Part shown: piece after piece, positions 36,086 through 47,480 of the stretch | Position numbering within the stretch: position 1 is the first letter of the stretch | How the letters are laid out: the number at the start of each line of letters is the position of its first letter | DNA from: Aedes albopictus | Taxonomy: Eukaryota; Arthropoda; Insecta; Diptera; Culicidae | Direction: 5' to 3' | DNA length: 64,000 nt | NCBI RefSeq assembly: GCF_035046485.1 | Contig: NC_085138.1 | Span: forward strand, 430,825,265 to 430,889,264 | Notes under the pieces: model-generated | The model's input: only the letters and a program-made list of their open reading frames with translations | Told to the model about the DNA's origin: nothing | The model's database searches: none | Made by a program: the position numbers and the translations under genes

Positions 36086-38945
36086 ATGACGTCGGTTGAT
36101 CAAGGAGCTAATATTGCACGATCAAGAAGAAGCTTTGCCGATATACCCCGAGCAGTTATGAATGTTGCTCTTCGTAATGACTGCATTAACTTGTGTCACA
36201 TGAATGCCCAAAGTTTGTGTGCTCGTCAATCAACTAAATTCGATCAGTTCAAAACTTGTTTTACGAAAAGTAAATTAGATTTGATTTGTGTCACGGAAAC
36301 ATGGTTACATGATGGAATTCTTGATGGCATAATAACAGTGGATGGATATAAAATGGTTCGAAATGATCGCAAGTATAGTCGAGGAGGAGGCATCTGCATC
36401 TATTATAGGACTGATCTTGATTGTAAAATAATTGAAGCTTCCGAATTATCTGGACAGTATGGACAGAATTGTACCGAATTTGTGTTTGCTGAGGTTCGCG
36501 TTAACAGTCAAAAATTCCTACTTGGTGTGATCTATTGTCCCCCGAGTATTGATTGCTCAGATGTATTGAAGCAGAAATTGTCTGAATTATCATTAAACTA
36601 TTCTAATTTAGTTGTTATAGGTGACTTCAACACAGATATGAAAATGTCTTGTAGCAGGACCAATCGGCTTTGCGATGTTCTGAACAGGTTTGATCTTCTA
36701 TGCGTTAATAATGAATCGACACACTTCTTCCCGAGTGGAAGTTCCTTGATTGACCTGCTGGTGACCAATGATTCGAATTTCATACTTAATTTTAATCAAG
36801 TATCTGCCCCTGGGTTTTCACAACATGGTATCATATTCTCATCTCTTAACATTTTGCGCACAACAGAAAATATCGAAAAGCCCTTCAGAGACTACAACGA
36901 ATCAATACCCAACTGCTGCAAAACGCCTTGAATGATTTGGACTGGACTTCGCTATACAGCATAACGGATTCTGATCTTGCGCTTGATTATTTTAATCAGC
37001 ACATAATTGAATTATTCGAAAATTTCGTTCCACTGTGTTTTCCTCGGGCAAAGAAAAATGCCCCATGGTTCAATGACAGTATTTTCAACAGCATGGTTAT
37101 CAGAGATATCGCATATAGACAATGGATAGCTACTAGAAATGATTCTGATCATGCCCAGTTCCGACGGCTTCGGAATAAAGTAACTGACATGATAAATAAG
37201 GCCAAATCTGATTATTTGTCAACAAGTATTGGTACAACGAATTCAAGCAAAGATTTGTGGAAGAAGCTTAAACATCTGAACGTCAAATCTAGTTCAAATA
37301 ACAACTCTACGTTTACACACACCTGTGATGAAATCAATGCTCACTTCGCTAAAAGTTTCACTAGAGACGCTTTTTATCCCACAATTCCGCCAGTAAATCC
37401 AGAAGGTTTTTCCTTTGAGCCTTGTGATGAACTAGAAGTTGCATCAGCCATATTTTCTATCTCTTCAAATGCTGTTGGATTGGATGGTATACCCATGAAA
37501 TTTATTAAACTGATTCTACCATATGTAATCACTCCTATAACGTATTTGTTCAACTTATTCACATCCACCTCAAAATATCCACAAACATGGAAAGCTGCAA
37601 GAATAATTCCAATACCAAAAAAGTCTTCGCGAGTTGCTTTGGATAACCTCCGGCCAATAAGTATTCTCTGCGCGCTCTCAAAAGCGTTTGAGAGGATTTT
37701 GAAAAATCAAATTCAAAAGTTTGTTCAACGATTCAGACTTCTTAGCCCACAGCAATCTGGATTCAGATCTGGACACAGTACTACCACAGCCTTGCTAAAA
37801 GTACATGATGATATAAGTCAGATTGTAGATAAGAAGGGCGTGGCCTTCTTGCTTCTTATTGATTTTTCGAAAGCTTTCGACAGGGTGTCCCATGTCAAGT
37901 TGCTTTATAAACTTACGCACCAGTTCAATTTCAGTCGCAATGCCGTTTATTTAGTCAAATCTAATACGATTCTACGGTTCTCGCTCTCAAGTCGTTGAAA
38001 TTGACGGTAATCATTCAACACCAATTAATATCTTATCGGGGGTACCGCGGGGGTCAGTTCTTGGGCCTCTACTATTCTCGCTCTTTATAAACGATCTGCC
38101 CTCTGTTTTAAAAATGTGTATGATCCACATGTTTGCCGATGATGTACAGCTGTATTTTTGTTCAACTGACATTGGTGTCAATGAGATGGCCAGACTAATA
38201 AATGCTGACCTAAGAAATGTGGCGCGGTGGTCTCTGACAAATCTACTGCCAATCAATCCCTCAAAAACAAAAGCAATTTTCTTTTCGAGGCGTCAGACGA
38301 GTCCAGTTTTACCCGAACTAATGATTGATAATGAACGAATTGAATACGTCGATAAAGCCAGTAACTTAGAAGTTACATTCCAGAATAACCTAGAGTGGGA
38401 TTACCAACTCAATTCAAAATGCGGTAAGATCTATGCAGCACTGCGTCATCTTAAAATCACAGCTGGAGCACTGCCAGTAGTGACGAAAATAAACCTATTT
38501 AAATCTTTATTGTTGCCTCATTTATCTTATGGCTTGGAAGTAACCTTAAATGCTTCTGCAGCATCATGTTAGCGATTACGTGTTGCTCTTAATAGTTGTA
38601 TACGATGGATATTCAGTTTGCAAAGATATTCTCATGTAACACATCTACAACGACGACTTTTAGGGTGCTCTTATCAAAAATTACTTTAAATTGCGATGTT
38701 GTTTTCTTCTATTCAAAATTGTTCACCATGGACCTCGATACTTGGCTGACAAGATACAACCTTTCAGGAGCAATCGTGTACGACACTTTGAAATTCCTCA
38801 GCATTTTTCTTCACACTACGGTGATTCTTTTTTTTTTGTTCGTGCAATAAATATATGGAATCAGCTTCCAACAGACATCCAATCTATTGATTCATACTCA
38901 AGATTCCATCGTCAATGCTTGAACTGGTTTAATGGAGAAAGATAA
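36086..38945 (+). pseudogene. LINE ORF2 (endonuclease-RT), broken by frameshifts and a stop
   Basis: Segment one (36,086-36,931) is an APE endonuclease: CHMNAQSL, DLICVTETWL, VIGDFNTD, SLIDLLVTND; the usual SDH motif reads SQH. Segment two (36,928-37,998, other frame) carries the RT fingers and motif A (LLLIDFSKAFDRVSH). Near 37,990 a frameshift leads to segment three, with GVPRGSVLGPLLFSLFINDL (Arg for the usual Gln) and MFADDVQLY, ending at a TAG (38,570-38,572). The C-terminal tail continues in another frame to GDSFFFVRAINIWNQLP and a stop at 38,945. It is non-functional. Confidence 0.88.
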
Positions 38946-38964
38946 GTGAATGGAATGAGCAAAC

Positions 38965-39200
38965 CACTGGCGTAGCCACGGGGGGGGGTTTTAGGGTTAA
39001 AACCCCCCCCAGAGCCAAAAATTTTGGAACAAATTTTCGGTATAAAGTGCTTTGCGACGAAAAAATTTTTCGGCTGCGCCGCTATTTTTACACTGCGAAT
39101 ACAATTGCTCATTACTGTTTACAAAATGTAAGGCAAATCAAAAAAGATATCATTGACCGTTGAAAACCTCTCCCAGAGTCAATTTCTGGCTACGCCACTG
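38965..39200. mobile_element. hAT-type MITE
   Basis: Terminal inverted repeats CACTGGCGTAGCCA and TGGCTACGCCACTG (one mismatch) enclose 236 bp, flanked by a perfect 8-bp duplication GAGCAAAC (38,957-38,964 and 39,201-39,208). An 8-bp duplication and CAGTGGCGTA-type ends indicate the hAT superfamily. The interior has a G-run/C-run hairpin (GGGGTTTTAGGGTTAAAACC in the centre). No ORF. It lies in the 3' UTR of the CR1/L2-like LINE, so it arrived later. Confidence 0.9.
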
Positions 39201-39470
39201 GAGCAAACATATATTTTTTTTCCTTTTGTTTTGATAGAGTTATAATGATATTTTTTTTTTGTGGAAGTGGTCCGAACAATGAAAAACCGATTGTAGAATT
39301 TAATAAGGATTGAGCCTTACTCTACAAGTATAGAAATGAAATAAATGAAAAATTAAATGAAAATGAAACTAAGAAAATCAACATTTGTTTATTCGCAGTC
39401 TACTATGACATGAGTTATAGCTTAAATGCCAGCAAAGAAAACCAATATATTGTATATATATATGTATATA

Positions 39471-39502
39471 AGGGTCGTGAGTTCAAATCTCACCTGAGCT
39501 GT
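39471..39502 (+). other. isolated tRNA T-arm-like sequence
   Basis: GTGAGTTCAAATCTCAC forms a 5-bp stem with a TTCAAAT loop, as in a tRNA T-arm with box B. Upstream is only a TATA-type microsatellite, so there is no acceptor, D or anticodon arm. It is probably a SINE or tRNA fragment and not a tRNA gene. Confidence 0.35.
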
Positions 39503-39641
39503 GGATTTTTTCCCAATTTAACCAATAATTTACCCATCTGTACATATGTACGTTGAGTTATTTGAAATTCACAATATATTGTATTGACAAGTAAAACTGG
39601 AACGTTATTTAACGATGGTGCAAAAATTATCACGCATACGG

Positions 39642-39856
39642 TAGGGTTTTGTACCATTTGGGCAGGTGTACCTATTTTGGACACTTGCCGCTAACTAAGT
39701 CAATATTAAACCGATTGATTTGAATTTTTGTTTAGGGTTAGATACTGTTCGTGCCTAACTCTAAACAAAATTTCAAAACAATCAGTTTGAAATTGACTTA
39801 GTTATAGCGGCAAGTGCCCAAAATAGGTATACCTGCCCAAATGGTACAAGACCCTA
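39642..39856. mobile_element. foldback MITE with TA duplication (TAGGGTTTTGTACC ends)
   Basis: The arms pair over about 100 bp each: ACCATTTGGGCAGGT, ACCTATTTTGG, CACTTGCCGCTA and TAAGTCAAT on the left match the right arm in reverse. The centre is near GTTAGATACTGTTCGTGCC. TA dinucleotides bound both ends. No ORF. A palindrome this long would give a hairpin RNA if transcribed. Confidence 0.85.
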
Positions 39857-41234
39857 TATGAATTTGAAATTGTTTCTGTTTTATTCGGGAAATCGCCGAT
39901 TAAATTTGTTGTTCTATCACTTGGCCACATTTCCCCACACTCTACCCCACTGTGCGACAAAACAATGGCATCTCTTTCTTTACGAGCTGTTAGTTTCGTA
40001 TGCATCCAATCTCCACCGGGTACCAGTTCTATAGAGACTAAATGCATACATGTAGATACATACACTTCGGCTGGCGCGTATTCGAATAATACGCCGCTCA
40101 CACCATCCAACTAACGGGCATCGTACTATTCTACTCCGTTTTCACGAACAATTTGATATGTTTTCATTCACTACTAACTGGCAGTTGCTTGTCTGCCCCG
40201 CACTGCCTCCCTCCACCAGCGGCGTGGTAGGTTGAATTCAAACACTGCTGGATGCTCCTCTCGTTACTACGCGAATGTTTATTATTTGCCCAACACTCCA
40301 TTTGTAAACTGGACCGCCGTGCGCTTGATCCTTGTTTCGCGATTCATCCTCTATGTTCCCGGTCGGTCACTACGCTGCGCTCTGGTGCGGTGGTCCGTGG
40401 AATCGATTCCTAGCTTTTTTTTGCGCACAACACACATACACACCGGTCATATATTAAACCGCACCGGATGTGGTGTTCTTTTCCCGGTGAAACACTGTAT
40501 TTTTTCCAGAACCAAATCCACGCGGTGGAATGTTCCGATATGGGAAATGCGGGAAGAGTTAAATCATTGTTTTCCAAACTACGCTGCCATCGGGGTCCTC
40601 CTGGGCGATTCGGTATCGTATCTCTTCGATCAATTGCTATAATTTATTACGACGGCATGATAATTCTTCCGAGTGGCCCCTCTCCACGTTTTACAACTGA
40701 ACTGACGCGTTCTGGTGGTGCTTTAGCGCCCGCTCTCTGACAAAGAATTGAATTACGTTCATTAATTTTCACTCATAGGTACACACTTCTGTGAAGGGAA
40801 AACCGGAGCGAAATCCTTTGTGGTTGAGTTTTCCACGCCCGTTCAGGAGTCCGGAGAATCTACCGCAGTCGATCGTCATCCGATTGGAAGCCGGTGCGCG
40901 GTTGGCAGTTGCCTGTGTGTGGACACGTTGCGACACTTGAGCTTCCCAATTATGTGTATCTCCAGCAGCCGGTCGGGCGGCGTGGTCCTTGAACGAAGGA
41001 GAGCAAATGAACGCGCAGGGCTGAAAAAAGGAAACAGTAAAAAAATGCGAAATTAATTACGAGCTCGGTTTTATGGGTTCGCTGGGATAATTTATAAGTA
41101 GTATTGATTAATCTCCGCGTGTGTGAAGTGAGCGCATATGTGTTTTATCAGGGAAAGCAGGGAAAAAACTTTTATTCTGCTTGTATTCATTACTTCGGGG
41201 TCAAAACGCTATACCGATAATAAACCACGTGAAC
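39857..41234. other. unassigned, moderately GC-rich DNA
   Basis: 40.1-41.05 kb is unique-looking and richer in GC than the flanks. A 136-codon plus-strand frame (40,232-40,642) and smaller ones show no domain, biased codon pattern or splice context that I recognise. This could be promoter or intronic DNA. No gene is called. Confidence 0.45.
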
Positions 41235-41865
41235 AGCCATTTCTTTGATTTTTTTCGCAATTCCTTTGCAATTTGCTAAGCAATTTTTTTTGGAAAAACC
41301 TTTTGTCATGTCTTTGGAAATGTATTTAGCAATGATTTTGGAATTTTCTTCAGAATTTCTCTAGCATGTTTTGTGGTATTTCTTCGGTAATTGTTTAAAT
41401 TGTAAACATGGAATATAGAATTATGGATAAATATGGATTTCCTACGGCAATTTCTTTTAGAAATCTTCGGGCAATTTCATTTGAAAAGCCCTTCAACAAT
41501 GCTTTTGCAAATTCCTTCAAAATTTCCAATGAGAATTCATAAGACAATTTCTCCGTAAATTCTTCAGTATTGCTTTTGCTGCAGTTTCTTTGGAACTTGG
41601 TAATCACCAAGGAAATCCCTCACATTTCAACATTTCCAAAACATCTCATGAATTGTCGGTTTAGAATGCATACCGCAGTTTTTTTTGGGAATGTCTCCGG
41701 CTGTTTCTTATAATCTTCCTCGATAATTACTCTGGAAACTTCTTCTGTAGTTTCTCTGAAAGTTGATTCAGTAATGTCATTATGAATTTCATCAGATTTT
41801 TGTTTTGAAAATTTCGTAGGAAAATATTTTAGAAAATGACCATTGTTTGGGAGATTCAACCTTGC
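41235..41865. repeat. degenerate minisatellite tract 4
   Basis: Recurrent TTTCTTTGGAAATTC/GCAATTTC phrases at roughly 24-bp steps look like a strongly diverged relative of the GGATTCCTCCAG family. Boundaries are approximate. Confidence 0.5.
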
Positions 41866-42376
41866 TAATGAAATCTTTTATCATACTTATTTTGAAGCAA
41901 TTGATTTGATTATATCAGTAACCACTAGCGTAGGTGGCATTTCTTTTTTATCACTGATTCTCTAGCAATGGTAACTTTTAAAACTGAACGCCAAAAATGT
42001 GATCAATTTTACCCGAAATTGAGGGACTGATGAAACTTTCAAAGAAATTGCTGAACATGCATAGGATAAATAAAAAAAATTAACAATTTCAAAATACACG
42101 GCATACAAGCCATTGCATACATTAAAAAAATATGCGTAAATTTAAAAAGGGCATAAAAAGAGAATTTGATTTGATGAATAAGTGAGGGCTTTAATGAAGA
42201 ATCTTAGATCCCCCCCCCCCCCCCCCAAACCCCTGAGTTTGCAAGCAAAGCTTTTTTCGTAACAGGAATTTCTTAAAATATTTTTTTTAAGAACTGTACA
42301 GTTTTGTCATTAGGAGTACAAAATGTTCAATCATTTTTTTAACGAAAAATAATTTAAATTTTGTAGATAAATCGAT
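41866..42376. other. AT-rich unassigned DNA with a C17 run
   Basis: A run of 17 C lies at 42,210-42,226. No gene is seen. Confidence 0.5.
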
Positions 42377-42741
42377 GCACTTAAGGCGAAACTGGAACCA
42401 TTTCCTCACTTTTTGGTTTTTGATTTTTTAGTAAATAACGAAGCAATATTTTCAAAATCGGTTTTCGTGCACATGTAGAGTATGGATCAAGGTATCTTCA
42501 GATTTTTTTTGAGGTGGAAAATGTTTTCCATTTTTGCAGAAACCATTTTTATGTGAAATTTTGTTCAAAAATGGTTTCTGCAAAAACGAAAAACATTTTC
42601 CACCTCAAAAAAATTCAGAAGATACCTTGATCCATACTCTACGTGTGCACGAAAACCGATTTTAAAAATATTGCTTCGTTATTTAATAAAAAATCAAAAA
42701 CCGAAAAAATGAGAAAATGCTTCCAGTTTCGCCTTAAGTGC
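42377..42741. mobile_element. foldback element, 365 bp (GCACTTAAGGCGAAACTGGA ends)
   Basis: Almost the whole element is an inverted repeat: arms of about 170 bp (GCACTTAAGGCG... and ...CGCCTTAAGTGC) around a short centre ATGTGAAATTTTGTTC. Each arm includes ATCAAGGTATCTTC, GGTGGAAAATG and TTTTGCAGAAACCATTTTT or its complement. Single-arm fragments occur at 15,031-15,135 and 25,215-25,315. No certain target duplication and no ORF. Confidence 0.88.
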
Positions 42742-42902
42742 TCAACTTATTTAAAGAATTATTTAAAACCGATTTATAGTAAACATTTCAGAAACTGTAC
42801 AATAGGTGACGCTAGTGAGTCTAGGAAATTTCAAACTTCTGTTTATCTGTATAGGACTACATAGAAAATTCAATATTTGACTTCCCGGGAGCGGTCGCAT
42901 AT

Positions 42903-42999
42903 ACTGAGTACACGCACCATGAAAAAAAACACGCTTGTGGTACACAGCATGAGCATGGTGTCGCTGAAGGTAAACGAAGACGCGACTGCTTGAGAGTTA
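42903..42999 (+). repeat. dispersed repeat pair, copy 2
   Basis: Partner of 22,481-22,577: ACTGAGTACACGCACCATGA, GGTACACAGCATGAGCATGG and GACGCGACTGCT in the same order. The 17-bp palindrome of copy 1 is partly lost here (ATACTGAGTACACG). Confidence 0.7.
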
Positions 43000-43081
43000 A
43001 CCAAGACGTCAATAAATAACCGATGATGAAATAGTTGATTCTGGTTGGTGACTCTAGTGAGTATTAGAAATTCTAAGCATA

Positions 43082-43290
43082 CAGTGTATCAAATATTTTT
43101 TTTTTCGTCAAAATCATTTCTTATTCAGATTATCATAACTTTTTTATACGTTAAAATTTTGGCCATTCATAAACTACATATTATAGCTCCATAGGTAAAA
43201 TTTTGAGCAAGATCCAATAATTATACTAAAAGTTATTAAACTTTTACAAAAACTTGACTGTTTAGCCAACATATTTTCAATACCGTCGTT
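43082..43290 (+). mobile_element. partial copy of the CAGTGTATCAAA foldback family
   Basis: It begins TA|CAGTGTATCAAAT and follows the left arm of the element at 46,522 (CATAACTTTTTTATACGT, AAAATTTTGAGCAAGATC, AAAAGTT-TTAAACTTTTA). The right arm is missing. Confidence 0.7.
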
Positions 43291-43588
43291 GGAGATGAGA
43301 ATGGATCAAAAATGCATACTTCCACATTCATTTATCAATAACTTTTGCCTCTCTGCATGAAAAAGTCCTTTGTTCACTGGAATCTGATCTTTGGTAATGC
43401 ATGCACAAATGATGAAAAAATATTTGGAGTTCGTCAAGTTTCCATAAAATTACAATGTTATGAAAATTAACCCATTCTCACCCCTTCAAGGGAGTGAGAA
43501 TTAGTCAGGGGAATCGAAATTGTGCCGCATTTATAACAAAGCAAGTTAATAAAATTCTGGTCAAGGTTGATACTACTTACCAATAATA

Positions 43589-44798
43589 TACTCCCGTTCA
43601 AAAGTTTGGGGTCACCCCCTCAAAAACATGTCATTTTTTCAGGCCCATATCTCCACCAATTTGCGTCCGATTTCAAAACCCTATGTTTCATTCAAAAGAT
43701 ATTAAGTCAAAGAAACTTTGAACATGATTTAAAAGAAACTTTTTCAAAAAATTTTGTATGTTAAAATGTTGCCAAATTTTCTAAAAAATGAATATAAACT
43801 TACGGCAGTGTCGCTGGAAGTTGGGTCGACCAAATTTTGAGATGAGAGCGGTAATATGACCCATTTTCTATTAGCTTTCAACTGCTTTTTACAGAACTTA
43901 GCTAAAAAATCTAGAAAAAAAAGTTATTAAGTAAATTAATCCTTGATGTAATCGACCAAAAGTTTGGGGTCACCCCTCAATATGATGTATCGGCCAAAAG
44001 TTTGGGGTCACTTTCGTAAAACATGGAAAAGTGATTTGGTGATATCTTCGTCATCTATAGTTCAATTTTAATTAGTTTTGGCTCATTTCAAAGATAATTA
44101 ACTAAATTTACGTTTGATGTCTTAACTTAACGTATTTAACGATTTTTGTATATAAAAATGTTATGTAAAGTTGGCACATTTCACCACGCTTCAAAAAATG
44201 AGGCAACTTTACGTTAAGTTTTAGTATGTAAATTTCAACAAATATGTGTGGTTCAATGTCTATGCAGTAAGTATCATTCATTTTGTTTGAAATAAGCCAA
44301 GAAGAATTAAAATTGAATGAAAGATGACAAAGATATCAACAAATCACTTTTCCATGTTTTACGATAGTGACCCCAAACTTTTGGCCGATACATCATTTTG
44401 AGGGGTGACCCCAAACTTTTGGGTGATGACATCAAGGATTAATTTACTTAATAACTTTTTTTCTAGATTTTTTAGCTAAGTTCTGTAAAAAGCAGTTGAA
44501 AGCTAATAGAAAATGGGTCACATTACCGCTCTCATCTTAAAATTTTGTCGACCCAACTTCCAGCGACACTGCCGTAAGTTTATATTCATTTTTTAGAAAA
44601 TTTGGCAACTTTGGGTTAAGTTTACATACAATTTTTTTTGAAAAAGTTTCTTTTAAATCATGTTCAAAGTTTTTCTGACTTATTATCTTTTGAATGAAAC
44701 ATAGGGTTTTGAAATCGGATGCAAATTGGTGGAGATATGGGCCTAAAAAAATGACATGTTTTTGAGGGGGTGACCCCAAACTTTTGAACGGGAGTGTA
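43589..44798. mobile_element. long foldback element, 1.2 kb (CTCCCGTTCAAAAGTTTGGG ends)
   Basis: The left arm begins CTCCCGTTCAAAAGTTTGGG and the right end is its reverse complement. The arms match over roughly 500 bp each, including GGTGGAGATATGGGCC, GTCGCTGGAAGTTGGGTCGA and GGAAAAGTGATTTG. The flanks read TATA on both sides, fitting a TA-targeting Tc1/mariner-type element. The phrase CAAAAGTTTGGGGTCAC occurs three times per arm (end, and near 43,965 and 43,995), so the inner part looks like a second foldback nested in the first. No transposase ORF. Confidence 0.88.
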
Positions 44799-45204
44799 TA
44801 TTTTATGATGGCTATGAGTTTGAGATTCTAAAAAGTATCAATTCACCTTAAAGTGTGATGTTTCATCGAGCTTTAAAATTGGCATTTTAAAAAGGCATTA
44901 TTTTCATGCTATTTTCAATAATTTTTCGAAAAAATACTAATTGTTCTAGAAACGTTTTTTTTACATGAACTCCTGGTAACTACGAGGATAACAAGATAAA
45001 ACTTTTGATTCGATATTCGCAATATTTGGTGAGATATTTCAGATAATACTTTGACCCAATTTCGCCCCTCTGACCCATTGTCACCCCCAACAACTACATC
45101 TTAAAGAAACATTGGATGAAATATTCTCAAACTTTTCTGCGAAAATACTAACACGTGAATATATAATATATAATATATAATATATATTATACACTATTGT
45201 CAGA
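44799..45204. other. AT-rich unassigned DNA
   Basis: It contains an (ATATAAT)n microsatellite at about 45,158-45,191. No gene is seen. Confidence 0.5.
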
Positions 45205-45610
45205 ATCAGTTTGTTCACTACGAATGATATGAAAAATCTGCTTATGTAGTATACGATGTTTATAAATTCATCATATTTTGCACATATAATCTGTCGTTCT
45301 ACGCCTGACTGTCCCATGTTATATAGGAATCCCATATAACATGGGACAACCGGGCATAGAACGGCAGTAAACTGCCAAACGTTTTTCATTAGCAAAACCG
45401 CATTAATAGAACAAAAATGGCATAGGACCTACTCTGCATGTGTATTTTAGTAGGTTGCGTATAAAACTATTACAATGAGAGAGTTTTAAGAAGCTGAAAA
45501 CATGTGGCACTTATATTGAGCAAAATATGATATATTTTCAAATGATACTATGAAAATATACAGATTTTCCACAATTTTTGTAGTGAATATAAAACCTTAA
45601 AAACGACACA
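45205..45610 (-). mobile_element. internal part of the CAGTGTATCAAA foldback family, inverted copy
   Basis: The reverse complement of this stretch aligns in order with 46,840-47,130: GGTTTTATATTCACTAC, TGGAAAATCT, AGTGCCA, GAGTAGGTCCTATG, AAACGTTTGGCAG, ATTATATGTGCAAAATATG, ACTACATAAGC. It is interrupted by the 77-bp hairpin at 45,291-45,367, which the 47-kb copy lacks. Confidence 0.75.
45291..45367. mobile_element. 77-bp hairpin element, copy A
   Basis: Near-perfect inverted repeat with 34-nt arms: CTGTCGTTCTACGCC... and ...GGCATAGAACGGCAG around the loop AGGAATCCC. It shares ends CTG(C/T)CG, core GTCCCAT/ATGGGAC and a GGAATCC-type loop with copies B and C. The flanks TAAT (45,287-45,290) and TAAA (45,368-45,371) suggest a 4-bp duplication with one change. 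The related repeat at 47.06 kb has no hairpin at the matching site. Confidence 0.85.
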
Positions 45611-46521
45611 CAACGACGACAAAACATTCTCATTTTCGATAGAAAAATCCACAATATTTAAAAATAGTCCATTCTATAAAACACTACTTTTTATCAAACT
45701 TTGACGCTTTATTTTAATGCATACAAACAACATGAAAAGTTCATTGAATGTCTTGTGTTACCTACGGGAAAATCAAACGGACAAACGAAAAGCTTTGAAA
45801 AATAGTGTGAAAATGGAACCGGCATACAACTACTGTCGCCATGCCAACAGCAGTGTGGAGCATTAGTCAGTTTAAAACATTCGGCTTACTGTGATTAGTG
45901 TGCGTTATGCATCAAATAAATGTGGATCCCATTTTGAAATATTTCAAAGGAGAAAAAAAACAAATATTGGTGAAATGCTTCAAAATCAAGCAGGGGGAGT
46001 GCGCATATCATCACTTATTCTTTGAGTATTGTTGACACAATGTTTTGGGAAATTTCATTCGGTGAGATCCTTTCTCTTCAATAACTTTTGTTTACATTTA
46101 ATATGTTAATATCATACAAATTAATATTTTTAAATCGGGTCATCATTGGGGGTTATGAGACTATAACGTTCTCACGTATTTTGCTTTCTAAAAAGCTGAG
46201 CGGTTGGTACGACATGTCCCCACTCAATGGCTCAATTGTAAAACCAATAACGCTGCAAAGTAGGCCAGCCGCTTTAATTCTTGTAATGCATTTCCGATGT
46301 ACTGCAAACATTATTAATGACAAAAAAATGGTAGAATCAGTCGATTCTATCATTTTCTAGGATTCTTTCAATCAATGACTGTGTATGTGTAGACTAGAAC
46401 TTTGACGCTTTATTTTAACCCTAGTAGGATGTTGGGGTCAATATAACCCAGATAAGCATGCTGATCGTGCAATATATAAATATCTTCAAAAATTATAAAA
46501 TTCCATTCTGTGGTTGAACTA
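45611..46521. other. AT-rich unassigned DNA
   Basis: CTTTGACGCTTTATTTTAA occurs at about 45,701 and 46,401, so part of this belongs to a dispersed repeat. Two opposite open frames (46,088-46,360 plus, 46,153-46,353 minus) overlap and have no recognisable motif. No gene is called. Confidence 0.45.
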
Positions 46522-47460
46522 CAGTGTATCAAACAATTGTCCGTACAGTAATTTTTTGGACAAAATAATTTTTCATTTAAATGTTTATAACTTTTTTATA
46601 CGTCAATCAAAAACGCTGAAATTTTGACCAATTATAACCCATATATAAAAGATCCGTTGGCAAAAATTTTGAGCGAGATCGAATAAGTTTTCTGAAAGTT
46701 GTAGAACTTTTAGTAAAACTTATAAGATTTTTGAACACATTTTTAAAATATTATATCTCAATATGTACTTAATGGAACTTTTTCATTTTTTTTGTGTTAC
46801 AGCTTATATCTAAGGCTTTCATATGCAGCTTCGTTTAAGGTTTTATATTCACTACAAAAAATATGGAAAATCTATATATGTTCAGAGCGTCATTTGGAAA
46901 TCAATAATATTTTGATCAATAAAAGTGCCAAGTGTTTTCAACATTTTTAAACTTTCTTAATGTAATATTTTTATTCAGGACCTACTTAACTACATATGAA
47001 GAGTAGGTCCTATGGATCTGTCGTTCAGTTAATGCACTTTTATTGGTGGAAAACGTTTGGCAGATTATATGTGCAAAATATGCAAAATTTTTAAACATCG
47101 TCAACTACATAAGCACATTTTTCATATTTTTTGTAGTGAATATAAAACCCCAAACATAGCTGCATATTAAAGCCTTAGGTATAAGATGTAACACAAAAAA
47201 AAATGAAAAACAATCATCGAGTACAAATTGAAATGTAATGTTCTAAAAATGTGTTCAAAAATCTTATAAGTTTTACTAAACGTTCTATAACTTCCAGAAA
47301 ACTTATTCGATCTCGCTCAAAATTTTGCTAATGGAGCGTTAATATATGATTCATGATTGGTCAAAACTTCAGCGTTTCTGATTAACGCATAAAAAAGTTA
47401 TTAACATTTGAATGAAACATTATTTTGAAGTTTGCTGTACGGACAATTGTTTGATACCTG
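46522..47460. mobile_element. foldback element, 0.94 kb (CAGTGTATCAAACAATTGTC ends)
   Basis: The left end CAGTGTATCAAACAATTGTC after TA and the right end GACAATTGTTTGATACCTG are inverted. Arms of about 350 bp match (ACTTTTTTATACGT, TTTTGAGCGAGATCGAATAA, CTTATAAGATTTTTGAACAC, GTGTTACA). The spacer of about 170 bp contains GAGTAGGTCCTATGGATC. The TA flank and CAGTG start fit a Tc1/mariner or pogo-type MITE. No ORF. Related pieces lie at 43,082-43,290 and 45,205-45,610. Confidence 0.87.
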
Positions 47461-47480
47461 TGCCTCTTCAATATTTTTTA

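Larger units (their letters stand above)
35091..39368 (+). mobile_element. CR1/L2-like non-LTR retrotransposon, defective
   Basis: A plus-strand LINE with the end of ORF1 (35,091-35,648), a spacer with a GTT/GCT microsatellite (about 35,890-35,952), a broken ORF2 (36,086-38,945) and a 3' UTR ending in ATGA/AAAT-rich repeats near 39,368. A hAT-type MITE (38,965-39,200) is inserted in the 3' UTR. The left boundary is not sharply visible; the ORF1 frame has no ATG and stops at 35,088, so the copy is probably 5'-truncated. Clade assignment rests on ORF1 type and RT motifs and is tentative. Confidence 0.8.

Noticed and set aside
39471..39502. tRNA gene
   Set aside because: Only a T-arm-like hairpin is present; other arms are replaced by a TA microsatellite.
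40232..40642. 136-codon plus-strand frame
   Set aside because: No domain, no codon bias that I can see, no Kozak or splice context; overlapping frames exist.
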